NCBI RefSeq assembly: GCF_900089585.1
Contig: NZ_FLRH01000003.1
Span: 2,928,501-2,992,500 of the forward strand
Length of the DNA: 64,000 nucleotides
Source: Micromonospora sediminicola
GTDB lineage: Bacteria; Actinomycetota; Actinomycetes; Mycobacteriales; Micromonosporaceae
Direction of reading: 5' to 3'
A program made the position numbers and the translations under genes. Shown here in pieces: positions 33,456 through 41,505 of the stretch; the stretch's first letter is position 1, and each line of letters opens with the position of its first letter. The notes under the pieces were generated by a model. The model saw only the letters and a program-made list of their open reading frames with translations, did not search any database and was not told the DNA's origin.

Positions 33456-35117
33456 CTAACCGAGGCGCCAGATCTGGTTCGACTGGTTCGCGCCACAGGT
33501 CCAAATGATCAGCTCGGTGCCGTTCGCGGTGCCCCAGCCGTCCGCGTCCAGGCACTTGCCCGACTGCGGGTTGAGCAGCGTGCCGTTGCTCTGCTGGACC
33601 CAGCGCTGGGCGCCGCTGCCGGCGATGCAGGTCCAGAGCCACACGTCGCTGCCGTTGGCGGTACCGCCGCCGCGTACGTCGAGGCACTTGCCGGACTGGG
33701 GGTTGACGAACGCGTCACCCGACCGGCGCCACTGCTGCGGTGCGCCGCCCCAGCAGTCCCAGAGGATGACGTTGGTGCCGTCGGCAGTGCCGCCCCCGGC
33801 CACGTCGACACAGCGGTTGCTGCCCTGCCCACGGATCACGGTGCTCGTGGTGGTGCTGGTGCCGCCGACGTAGATCGACTTACGGATCTCGTTGAGGAAG
33901 CGGCTGCGGATGGTGGGGTCGGCCTGGATGCGCGAGTCACCCCAGTAGCCGTTGGCGCAGCCGGGCTGGCCGGCCGGAGCGCCGTTGCACTGCCACTGCG
34001 TCTGGGCGTCCCAGTTGGTGTTGATGTAGGCGACGGCCCGGATGACGTCGGTGTTGGCGTTGACGTAGCCGAAGAAGTCGGCGTACCAGGTGTCCCAGAG
34101 CGCCGTCGCGCTGATCGGCTGCGGGTTCTTCGCGAAGATGCAGCTGGAGGTCTTGGCGCCGGTGGTGAAGCCCTGCGGCGCGGCCTCGGCGATCATGACC
34201 GGCTTCCCGTGCCCGCGGGCGAAGTTCAGCGCCCGGTCCTGCAACGCCCTCGGCGACGTGTTCGGGGCGCGGCAGGACCACTGGTAGCGCTGGTAGGTGG
34301 CACCGTAGAAGGCCGACAGACCGACCCAGTCGACGTACTGGTCGCCGGGGTACCAGGCGTCGAAGTGGTTTGCGGCCGTGACCACGTAGTTCCACTCCGG
34401 GTGGTCGGTGTGCTCGTCGATCGGCCAGCCGGCGGACTGCCAGACCGTGGCGACGCGGCTGGCGCCCAGCGCGTCGATGCGACCCTTGATGAACCGGAAC
34501 GCCTCCTTGTAGAAGTCGGCGTTGTAGCAGTTCCACGGCCCGTCGTACTCGTAGCCGATACGCAGGAACACCTCCCGCCCGGTGTTCTTGAGCCAGGTGA
34601 TCATCTCGTCGACCTTCTGGCGGTAGGCGGCGGTCAGGTTGACCACGTCGGCGTCCGGACGTCCGATGATGGCCCGCAGCGGCTGGTTGTTGCACCCCGT
34701 GCTGGCGTCGGAGAGGTAGAGACCGACGGCGAGAGCCGCGCCCGGGTACTGCGCGAGCGTGGCCGGGAAGTCGACCGTGCCTGAGCCCCAGTTCGCCGGG
34801 CCGTAGAAGCCGGCCAGCGGCGGTGGGTCGCCGCCGAGCAGCAGGTTGGTGTACAGGGTCACCCCGCCGGGGCGGGGCGCGGTCGCGTCGGCATCCAGGA
34901 CGTCGCGCTTGTAGTCGGCCAGCGTGCTCGAGTCCTGGCCCATGAACAGGCGGACCTTGCCGTCGGCGGGAAGATTCCGGCCACTGACCGCGGCGCTCGC
35001 GGCGGGCGCGGGGATCAGGCCACCGACGGTCGCGGTCGTCGCGAGGACGAGGGCGAGCGCGGCACGTATCAGGGTACGGGACCGGCGTGCGCCGCCGGTC
35101 GAGCGGATGGTCCGCAT
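33456..35117 (-). CDS. secreted GH26-like glycosidase with CBM13 domain
   Basis: 553 residues from ATG 35117 with GGGAG upstream; the longer open frame is leader. A signal peptide ends near ASAAV. The catalytic barrel (about 50-420) shows FMGQDSSTLADYK, the probable acid/base Glu in LRIGYEYDG (E190) and nucleophile Glu in VMIAEAAP (E311). These positions resemble clan GH-A enzymes of the GH26 type (mannanases, beta-1,3-xylanases), but the exact family is uncertain. A ricin-type CBM13 with repeats NRCVDVAGGG, GKCLDVRGGG and GKCLDADGW ends the protein. It is transcribed divergently from a paralogue, with an operator between. Probably hemicellulose-directed. Confidence 0.78.
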   Translation of the reverse strand: MRTIRSTGGARRSRTLIRAALALVLATTATVGGLIPAPAASAAVSGRNLPADGKVRLFMGQDSSTLADYKRDVLDADATAPRPGGVTLYTNLLLGGDPPPLAGFYGPANWGSGTVDFPATLAQYPGAALAVGLYLSDASTGCNNQPLRAIIGRPDADVVNLTAAYRQKVDEMITWLKNTGREVFLRIGYEYDGPWNCYNADFYKEAFRFIKGRIDALGASRVATVWQSAGWPIDEHTDHPEWNYVVTAANHFDAWYPGDQYVDWVGLSAFYGATYQRYQWSCRAPNTSPRALQDRALNFARGHGKPVMIAEAAPQGFTTGAKTSSCIFAKNPQPISATALWDTWYADFFGYVNANTDVIRAVAYINTNWDAQTQWQCNGAPAGQPGCANGYWGDSRIQADPTIRSRFLNEIRKSIYVGGTSTTTSTVIRGQGSNRCVDVAGGGTADGTNVILWDCWGGAPQQWRRSGDAFVNPQSGKCLDVRGGGTANGSDVWLWTCIAGSGAQRWVQQSNGTLLNPQSGKCLDADGWGTANGTELIIWTCGANQSNQIWRLG

Positions 35118-35223
35118 CGGGGCTCCCTGGTTCGGAGGTGGTGGGGTGGCCGTCCGCGCGCCGGGCGATCCGGCGCGGGAACGACGGCCGGAACATAACG
35201 ACGTGTCGATCGGAAGTCTCGTA

Positions 35224-35293
35224 GTTTCGAAACACGCCAGCAACAATCGGTTATCGAAAACCGTCGACGTCGCAGCGGCCGGCTGCCTAGCGT
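35224..35293. promoter_or_regulatory. operator/promoter region between the two GH26-like genes
   Basis: GTTTCGAAAC (35224-35233) and a second, imperfect site TATCGAAA (35252-35259). For the plus-strand gene: TCGACG (35264-35269), an 18-bp spacer and TAGCGT (35288-35293). The predicted start point coincides with the A of its ATG at 35300, so that message should be leaderless. The first site is well placed to control the minus-strand gene. Confidence 0.65.
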
Positions 35294-35299
35294 TCGCCC

Positions 35300-36922
35300 A
35301 TGTCACGTACCCGTCTCCTGGTGTTGCTCTCGGCCCTGCTGATGGTCGTCGGCGTCGTCACCGTGCTGCCCCCGCCCACCCCCGTCTCGGCCGCGACGTT
35401 CCTCCCGGCCGACGGTGGCCGACTGCTGTTCGTCGGCCAGTCCACCGCCGCCGCCTGGAACGACTACACGTCGTTCGCCGCCCCACCCTCCGGCGGCTCC
35501 GTCTACTACGAGGTGAGGTCCGGCACGTGGGTCAACCCAGGCCACCGCGACCACGCCACCCAGCTCGCCCAGCAGGGGCGGATGGTCCAGATCGGAATCT
35601 CCTGGAAGGACAATCCGCCAGGCTTCACCGGCGGTGACGAGAACGCCAAGGCGGCCCGCTCCCGGGCCGTCACCCGAGAGATCGCCGACGGCCGGTGGGA
35701 CGCTCAGTTCACCAACCTGATCGCCTTCGTGAACCAGTATCCCGCCGCGAGGTTCTTCCTCCGGCTCGACTACGAGGTGTCATCGTTCTACCACTGCACC
35801 GACGCCTCGTGCGCGTCCTACCGTGACGCCTTCGCCAGGCTGCGCTCGCTCTTCGACGGCGCGAAGCGGCAGGACAACGTCACCTATGTGTTCCACCCGG
35901 TGCGTGGCGAGTTCGAGAAGCTCTACCCGGGCGACGCGGTCGTCGACTGGATCGGCGTCTCCATCTTCGCGCACGAGCTGTGCCTGCCGATCTACGAACG
36001 GGGCTACCTCTACAACGGCACGCCGCCGCAGAACTACGACACCGCTGCGCTGCAGTGCCGCAACGCGTACGTGGGAACCGACTCCGCCGGCAACCCGGCG
36101 GCGGTGTGGCGCAACTGGGACCACGACGCCAACGTGTTGAAGATGATGAAGTTCGCCAAGGACCACGGCAAACCCATGATCATCTCAGAGGCGGGGATGA
36201 TGAACTTCACCGACAACGGCGCCGACACCGCGGGCCTGGAACCGCAGCGCGGCGACCTGTGGGTCCGTCGGCTGTTCTCGCTGATGGACTACGTGGGCCC
36301 GATCCCGAACATGTCGGGCAGCTACGACCTGCGGGGCGTCATCCGCGCCGCGGTCTACATCAACCTCGACTTCCGCTACGGCTGGGACGGCGTCGACGAC
36401 GGATCCTTCGACTTTCCGGTCAACTCGACCTGGTTCGTCGACGGCCGGCTGTCCCGGTACGCCGAGGCACGTGCCTCGTTCTGTCGGGGTCTGGTCGACC
36501 GCAACTTCGTCACCCGCTGTGCCGCAGCCACCGACGGGGCGATCGTCGGCGCCGGCAGCGGACGTTGCGTCGACGTGGCCGGCGGCGGCACGGCGGACGG
36601 CACCACCGTGCAGCTCTGGGACTGTCTCGGCAACGGCGCCCAGCGCTGGCGCCGGGCCGGCGACACGCTCGTCAACAGCGGATCCGGCAAGTGCCTCGAC
36701 GTCCGTGGCGTCGGCACCGCCGACGGCACCCCGGTGTGGTTGTGGACGTGCATCGCCGGCAGCGCGGCCCAACGGTGGCTGGCCGATGCGGACGGCACCC
36801 TGCGGAACCCGAACTCCGGCAAGTGCCTCGACGCGACCGGACGGGGCACCGTCAACGGCACCCGGTTGCAGATCTGGACCTGCGGCAACAACCAGTCCAA
36901 CCAGCGGTGGCAGCTGATCTGA
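35300..36922 (+). CDS. secreted GH26-like glycosidase with CBM13 domain (paralogue)
   Basis: 540 residues. The signal peptide ends near VSAAT. The catalytic part (about 33-400) parallels the divergent neighbour: LPADGGRLLFVGQS, the probable acid/base Glu in FFLRLDYEVSS (E159) and the probable nucleophile in PMIISEAGMM (E297). Substrate loops differ strongly between the two, so they likely act on different linkages. A CBM13 with GRCVDVAGGG, GKCLDVRGVG and GKCLDATGRG repeats completes it. No ribosome site is present, but a TAGCGT -10 box ends six bases before the ATG, which fits leaderless translation. Family assignment beyond clan GH-A is tentative. Confidence 0.76.
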   Translation: MSRTRLLVLLSALLMVVGVVTVLPPPTPVSAATFLPADGGRLLFVGQSTAAAWNDYTSFAAPPSGGSVYYEVRSGTWVNPGHRDHATQLAQQGRMVQIGISWKDNPPGFTGGDENAKAARSRAVTREIADGRWDAQFTNLIAFVNQYPAARFFLRLDYEVSSFYHCTDASCASYRDAFARLRSLFDGAKRQDNVTYVFHPVRGEFEKLYPGDAVVDWIGVSIFAHELCLPIYERGYLYNGTPPQNYDTAALQCRNAYVGTDSAGNPAAVWRNWDHDANVLKMMKFAKDHGKPMIISEAGMMNFTDNGADTAGLEPQRGDLWVRRLFSLMDYVGPIPNMSGSYDLRGVIRAAVYINLDFRYGWDGVDDGSFDFPVNSTWFVDGRLSRYAEARASFCRGLVDRNFVTRCAAATDGAIVGAGSGRCVDVAGGGTADGTTVQLWDCLGNGAQRWRRAGDTLVNSGSGKCLDVRGVGTADGTPVWLWTCIAGSAAQRWLADADGTLRNPNSGKCLDATGRGTVNGTRLQIWTCGNNQSNQRWQLI

Positions 36923-36931
36923 CCCAGGGCG

Positions 36932-36966
36932 GACCGGGCCGCCGGCTGATGCCGGCGGCCCCGGTC
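36932..36966. terminator. bidirectional stem-loop terminator
   Basis: GGCCGCCGGC / GCCGGCGGCC with a TGAT loop, extended by GACC-type pairing with one bulge, between the convergent GH26-like and lacI genes; it overlaps the lacI stop codon. Confidence 0.65.
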
Positions 36967-37999
36967 AGGCCGGCGGAGGGGCGGTGCTCTCCCGGCGGAC
37001 CAGGGTCGTGGCCAGCTCGATGCGATGGGTGTCGAGCCGCTGGCCGCCGATGATGCGCAGCAGAGTACGAGCGGCGGTGCCGCCCATCTCCCGCAGCGGC
37101 TGACGCACGGTTGTCAACGGGGGAGCGGTCCACTGGGCGAAGTTCAGGTCGTCGAAACCGACCACACTGACGTCGTGCGGGATGCTGCGCCCGATCTGTC
37201 GCACCGCCTCGTAGACGCCGGTGGCCTGCTGGTCGCTGCCGGCGAAGATGGCGGTCGGCGGCTCCGGCAGGGCGAGCAGGCGCTGGGCGGCGGCCAGCCC
37301 GCCGCTATGGTGGAAGTCGCCGTAACGGACCAACTCGCGGCACGCGGGCAGACCCGCCGCCTCCAACGCGGCCCGGTAGCCGGCCACCCGGGCCCGGGTG
37401 CACAACATCTGCTCCGGGCCTCCGATTACGCCGATCCGGCGGTGACCCAGAGCAAGGAGATGTTCGGTGGCGGCGTAGCCGCCGCCGAAGTTGGTGGCGC
37501 CGACTGATGGTACTTCCGGCGGCGGCAGGCTCACCCCGTCGACCACCACGAACGGCAGCGTCCGCCGGGACAGCTCGGCCCGCTGTTCCTCGGCCAGTTC
37601 CGAGAGCACCAGGATCGCACCCTGCGAGCCGCGGGAGATCAGCGAGTCCAGCCAGCGTCGGGTGAGGCTGGCCCGGTTGTGCACGGCCGAGACGACGAGG
37701 CTCATGTTGACCTCCTCGGCGACCTCCTCGACCCCGGTCAGGATCTCCAGCGCCCAGGCGCTGTCCAGCTCGTTGATCACCAGATCGAGCAGGTCGCCGC
37801 GCCTGCTGGTCCGCCGCGGCACCCGCGGCCGCTGGTAGCCGTGCAGGGTGAGCAACCGTTCCACCTGCGCCCGGGTTGTCGGCGCGACGTCGCTGTGCCC
37901 GTTGAGCACCTTGGAGACGGTGGGCACCGAGACGTTCGCCTCCCGGGCGATCGTCGCCAGCGTGCACCGGGACGCCGGAGCAGCCGATGTGCCTCCCAC
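36965..37999 (-). CDS. LacI family repressor of the CUT1/GH43 locus
   Basis: 344 residues. The helix-turn-helix is TLATIAREANVSVPTVSKVLNGHSDV, with the hinge following. The core is a sugar-binding LacI domain (HLLALGHRRIGVIGG, VSVVGFDDLNFAQWTAPPLTTVRQPLREMGG). Its type resembles actinobacterial regulators of xylan and xyloside use. It is divergent from the CUT1 importer, and a perfect GTTTCGAAAC sits 80 bases upstream of its own start. It is therefore the best candidate for the protein that binds the TTTCGAAA sites across the island, including its own promoter. The inducer is unknown. Confidence 0.9.
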   Translation of the reverse strand: MGGTSAAPASRCTLATIAREANVSVPTVSKVLNGHSDVAPTTRAQVERLLTLHGYQRPRVPRRTSRRGDLLDLVINELDSAWALEILTGVEEVAEEVNMSLVVSAVHNRASLTRRWLDSLISRGSQGAILVLSELAEEQRAELSRRTLPFVVVDGVSLPPPEVPSVGATNFGGGYAATEHLLALGHRRIGVIGGPEQMLCTRARVAGYRAALEAAGLPACRELVRYGDFHHSGGLAAAQRLLALPEPPTAIFAGSDQQATGVYEAVRQIGRSIPHDVSVVGFDDLNFAQWTAPPLTTVRQPLREMGGTAARTLLRIIGGQRLDTHRIELATTLVRRESTAPPPA

Positions 38000-38078
38000 G
38001 GTGCCTCCCTCTCGCCGCGGCCCGATGATGCGCCGCGTCCGGCCAGTCTGCCCCCGCCCGGGTCACAGTTTCCAACAT

Positions 38079-38120
38079 GTTTCGAAACTTGTTGGTCGAT
38101 GTTTCGAGCCGCCCTACGTT
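38079..38120 (+). promoter_or_regulatory. promoter/operator of the CUT1 importer
   Basis: GTTTCGAAAC (38079-38088), then TTGGTC (38092-38097), a 17-bp spacer and TACGTT (38115-38120). A second half-matching site GTTTCGAGCC (38101-38110) lies between the boxes. The spacing from TTTCGAAA to -10 is 35 bp, as at the other promoters of this group. Confidence 0.65.
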
Positions 38121-38263
38121 GTGTCGCACCGCACCGGTGCCGTCGCCGGGCCATCCGGCAACGGCACCACCGGACCGTCCGCGCCCGTCGTGGATCGGCC
38201 GGGCGGATCCACCAGCACGACAGCGTCCCGGGCCGGCCGGCCCGGTCATTGAGGAGGCAAACG

Positions 38264-39568
38264 ATGGCGCCTTGGCGCACCCCGCCCCGTCGCGGAGCCG
38301 TGGGCATGAGGCTGGCCGCCGGACTGGTCGCCGCCGCGCTCGCCGCCACCGCGAGCGGCTGCGGTGGCGGCGACGGCGGCTCGGGTGGCAAGACCACTCT
38401 CACCGTCGCGGTGTTCAGTGACTTCGGTTACGAACCCCTGGTCAAGGAGTACATGACCGCGCACCCCGACATCGAGGTCAAGATCCGCAAGGCGGAGTTC
38501 GACCCACACCACAAGCAGCTCGCCACCCGGCTGGCCGCCGGCGCCGGCGCGGCAGACGTCGAGGCGGTGGAGGAGGGCTTCCTGCCGCAGTTCCGCCAGT
38601 CCAAGGACAAGTTCGTCAACCTCGCCGACTACGGCGCGGCGGACCTGAAGAGCCAGTGGCTGCCGTGGAAGTGGGAGCAGGGCGTCGCCGACGGCGGCGC
38701 GTTCGTCATGGGTCTCGGCACCGACATGGGCGGTCTGGCACTGTGCTACCGCGCGGACCTGTTCAAGGCCGCCGGGCTGCCCACCGACCGGAACGAGGTG
38801 TCCAAGCTCTACACGAGCTGGGACGACTACTTCGCCGTCGGTCAGCGGTTCGTCGCCTCCGGCAGCAAGGCCAAGTGGTTCGACAGCGCCGGCAACGTCT
38901 ACAGCGCCATGATCAACCAATTGCCGTACGGCTACTTCGACCCCAGCGACCAGTACGTCGGCGACACGAACCCGCAGATCAAGGACACCTTCGCCAAGGT
39001 CGCCACGGCGGCCGGCGGCAAGGGCATGTCCGCCCAGCTCGACCCGTTCAGCCAGCAGTGGAACGTCGGGTTCAAGCAGGGCACCTTCGCGACCCTGCCC
39101 TGCCCGAGCTGGATGCTCGGGCTGATCAAGGACGGGTCCGGGCCCGCCAACGCCGGCAAGTGGGACATCGCCAAGGTGCCCGGCAGCGGCGGCAACTGGG
39201 GCGGATCCTTCCTGACGATTCCGAAGCAGGGCAAGCACCCCAAGGAGGCGTACGAGCTGGCGAAGTTCCTCACCTCGCCGGAGTCGGAGACCAAGATCTT
39301 CCAAAGTGTCGGAAGCCTGCCCTCCCAGCCCGGGCCGCTTAAGGACCCGGCGGTGCTCGACTTCCGCAACGAGTACTTCAACAACGCCCCGGTGGGGGAA
39401 ATCTTCGCCCGCTCGGGTGAGACCCTACGCCCCAACTACCGCGGCACCCGGGACGGGGACGTGCGGCCGGTCTTCGGACGCGCGCTGGCCCGCGTCGAGC
39501 AAGGCAAGCAGTCTCCCGACGCGGCCTGGCAGGCCGCGCTCGGCGAGGCCCGCAAGACGCTCGGCTGA
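38264..39568 (+). CDS. sugar ABC importer, substrate-binding lipoprotein (CUT1)
   Basis: 434 residues from ATG 38264, with GAGGAGG upstream. A lipobox (ATASGC) lies near residue 32. The mature protein is a family-1 solute-binding protein (SBP_bac_1): LTVAVFSDFGYEPLVKEYMTAHPDIEVKI, GTDMGGLALCYRADLFKAAGLP, KQGTFATLPCPSWML and LTIPKQGKHPKEAYELAKFL. It supplies an oligosaccharide to the two permeases encoded next; no ATPase gene is present, so a shared MsiK-type ATPase from elsewhere is expected. A stem-loop follows the gene. Given the GH43 at the end of the operon, xylo- or arabinoxylo-oligosaccharides are likely. Confidence 0.9.
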   Translation: MAPWRTPPRRGAVGMRLAAGLVAAALAATASGCGGGDGGSGGKTTLTVAVFSDFGYEPLVKEYMTAHPDIEVKIRKAEFDPHHKQLATRLAAGAGAADVEAVEEGFLPQFRQSKDKFVNLADYGAADLKSQWLPWKWEQGVADGGAFVMGLGTDMGGLALCYRADLFKAAGLPTDRNEVSKLYTSWDDYFAVGQRFVASGSKAKWFDSAGNVYSAMINQLPYGYFDPSDQYVGDTNPQIKDTFAKVATAAGGKGMSAQLDPFSQQWNVGFKQGTFATLPCPSWMLGLIKDGSGPANAGKWDIAKVPGSGGNWGGSFLTIPKQGKHPKEAYELAKFLTSPESETKIFQSVGSLPSQPGPLKDPAVLDFRNEYFNNAPVGEIFARSGETLRPNYRGTRDGDVRPVFGRALARVEQGKQSPDAAWQAALGEARKTLG

Positions 39569-39581
39569 CCGGCCGTCGATT

Positions 39582-39614
39582 CGCGGGTGGCACGAAACGT
39601 CGGTGCCACCCGCG
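39582..39614 (+). terminator. intercistronic stem-loop after the CUT1 binding-protein gene
   Basis: A perfect 12-bp stem CGCGGGTGGCAC / GTGCCACCCGCG with a nine-base loop, extended by outer GTCGA/TCGAC pairing. It matches the position of the hairpin after the CUT2 binding-protein gene and probably raises binding-protein expression over the permeases. Confidence 0.65.
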
Positions 39615-39638
39615 TCGACGCGAACCCTCGGAGTTGAC

Positions 39639-40610
39639 ATGACCACCGATGTAGGCCTCCGCCGCGCCGCCCGGCACCGACCGGCGGCCCCTCCACCCGC
39701 TCCCCGCCGCCGCACCCTGGCCGACGTACTGGACCGCCGGGCGACGCCATACCTGTTCATCGCACCGTTTTTCGTCCTGTTCGGAGTGTTCGGCCTGTTC
39801 CCGCTGCTCGCCACGCTCTGGATGTCGCTGCACGACTGGCACCTGATCAACGGTGACGACGGTTGGACAGGACTGCAGAACTACCGCGCGCTGCTCGCCG
39901 ACGGCGACTTCTGGAACGCGCTGCTCAACACGCTGAGCCTGTTCGTCATCTCCACCGTGCCGCAGCTGCTGCTGGCCCTCGGCCTCGCGGCGGCGCTGAA
40001 CACCACCCTGCGGGCCCGCACGTTCTGGCGAGCCGGGGTGCTGGTGCCCAACATCGTCTCGGTGGTCGCCGTGGCGCTGGTCTTCGCCCAGGTCTTCGGC
40101 AAGGACGCCGGCATCGCGAACTGGCTGCTCGGCTTCGTCGGGATCGACCCGATCAACTGGCAGGCCGAGAAATGGTCCGCGCACCTGGGCATCAGCGTCA
40201 TCGTGATCTGGCGTTGGACCGGCTACAACGCGTTGATCTACCTGGCCGCCATGCAGGCCGTGCCGGCGGATCTCTACGAGTCGGCACGGCTCGACGGCGC
40301 CTCGGCCTGGTCGGCGTTCTGGCACGTCACAGTGCCGATGATCCGACCGACGATCCTGTTCACCACAGTGGTGTCGACGATCGGGGGACTGCAGCTGTTC
40401 GCCGAACCGCTGCTCTTCGACGGTCAGGGTGAGCCCAACGGCGGCTCCGACCGCCAGTTCCAGACCGTGACCATGTACCTCTACGAGAAGGGCTTCACGC
40501 TCTTCGACGCCGGCTCCGCCTCCGCGGTCGCCTGGCTGCTGTTCCTGCTCATCGCCGTGTTCGCGCTGGTGAACTTTCTCGCGGTCCGGCGCTCGGTGGC
40601 GAGCCGGTGA
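39639..40610 (+). CDS. sugar ABC importer permease (CUT1, MalF-type)
   Basis: 323 residues from ATG 39639, with GGAG just upstream. Six membrane helices are seen: PYLFIAPFFVLFGVFGLFPLLATLWMSL first, later the EAA loop DLYESARLDGASAWSAFWHVTVPMIRPT, which contacts the ATPase, and a C-terminal SAVAWLLFLLIAVFALVNF. The length and the WMSLHDWHL motif fit the MalF/LacF type. It acts with the next gene's product and the binding protein. It starts about 70 bases after the binding-protein gene. Confidence 0.92.
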   Translation: MTTDVGLRRAARHRPAAPPPAPRRRTLADVLDRRATPYLFIAPFFVLFGVFGLFPLLATLWMSLHDWHLINGDDGWTGLQNYRALLADGDFWNALLNTLSLFVISTVPQLLLALGLAAALNTTLRARTFWRAGVLVPNIVSVVAVALVFAQVFGKDAGIANWLLGFVGIDPINWQAEKWSAHLGISVIVIWRWTGYNALIYLAAMQAVPADLYESARLDGASAWSAFWHVTVPMIRPTILFTTVVSTIGGLQLFAEPLLFDGQGEPNGGSDRQFQTVTMYLYEKGFTLFDAGSASAVAWLLFLLIAVFALVNFLAVRRSVASR

Positions 40611-40623
40611 AGGGAAGACGACC

Positions 40624-41505
40624 ATGGTGACCTCCACGCGCATCGGCGGCGCGCCGACGCCCGCGGCTCGGCTCGGCCGATACTCGCGCGGACGCCGGCC
40701 CGGAAAGCTGATCTACCTGTTTCTCGCCGCCGTGCTGGTGGCCTCCCTGTTCCCGCTCTACTGGACGTTCGTGGTCGCCAGCAACGACAACAGCGTCATC
40801 GGCAACACCACCCCGCCGTTGGTGCCCGGCGGGCACCTGTTCGACAACATCGCTCGGGTGTTCGACAGCTCCGACTTCGGTGTGGCGTTGACCAACTCGT
40901 TCCTGGTCGCCACCTCCGTCGCGGTGGGCAACGTCTTCTTCGCCTCGCTCGCCGGGTTCGCCTTCGCCCGGCTGCGCTTCTGCGGCCGCAACGGCCTGCT
41001 CGTGCTGGTCATCTCGACGATGATGGTGCCGACCCAGCTCGGCATCATCCCGCTCTACCTGTTGATGACCGAGTTGGGGTGGACCGGGCGGTTGCAGGCG
41101 CTGATCGTGCCCGCGCTGGTCTCCGCGTTCGGGGTGTTCTGGATGCGGCAGGCGGTCGAGGAGACCGTGCCGGCGGAGCTCGTCGAGGCGGCCCGGGTCG
41201 ACGGGTGCAGCCTGATCCGGGTGTTCTGGCACGTCGCGCTTCCGGCGATCCGTCCCGCCGCGGCGGTGCTGGGACTGTTTACCTTCATGACGGCGTGGAA
41301 CGACTTCTTCTGGCCGCTCGTGGTGCTCAACCCGGAGAACCCGACCGTCCAGGTGGCGTTGTCGGTGCTGGCCAGCGGCTACTACACCGACTACGCCCTG
41401 ATGCTCACCGGCGCCACCCTCGGCGTGCTGCCGGTGCTCGTGGTCTTCGTCCTTCTGGCCCGACAGATCGTCGGGGGAATCATGCAGGGAGCGGTCAAGG
41501 GATGA
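40624..41505 (+). CDS. sugar ABC importer permease (CUT1, MalG-type)
   Basis: 293 residues, with AAGGGAAGACG upstream. It has six helices, starting with LIYLFLAAVLVASLFPLYWTFVVAS, and the EAA loop ELVEAARVDGCSLIRVFWHVALPAIRP, followed by TFMTAWNDFFWPLVVLNP, all typical of MalG/LacG-type permeases. The stop overlaps the ATG of the GH43 gene (ATGA), so the transporter and the cytoplasmic glycosidase are translationally coupled. Confidence 0.93.
   Translation: MVTSTRIGGAPTPAARLGRYSRGRRPGKLIYLFLAAVLVASLFPLYWTFVVASNDNSVIGNTTPPLVPGGHLFDNIARVFDSSDFGVALTNSFLVATSVAVGNVFFASLAGFAFARLRFCGRNGLLVLVISTMMVPTQLGIIPLYLLMTELGWTGRLQALIVPALVSAFGVFWMRQAVEETVPAELVEAARVDGCSLIRVFWHVALPAIRPAAAVLGLFTFMTAWNDFFWPLVVLNPENPTVQVALSVLASGYYTDYALMLTGATLGVLPVLVVFVLLARQIVGGIMQGAVKG

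Noticed and set aside
38264..41505. A missing ATPase as evidence that the CUT1 importer is broken
   Set aside because: Actinomycete CUT1 importers often lack their own ATPase gene and share an MsiK-type ATPase encoded elsewhere.
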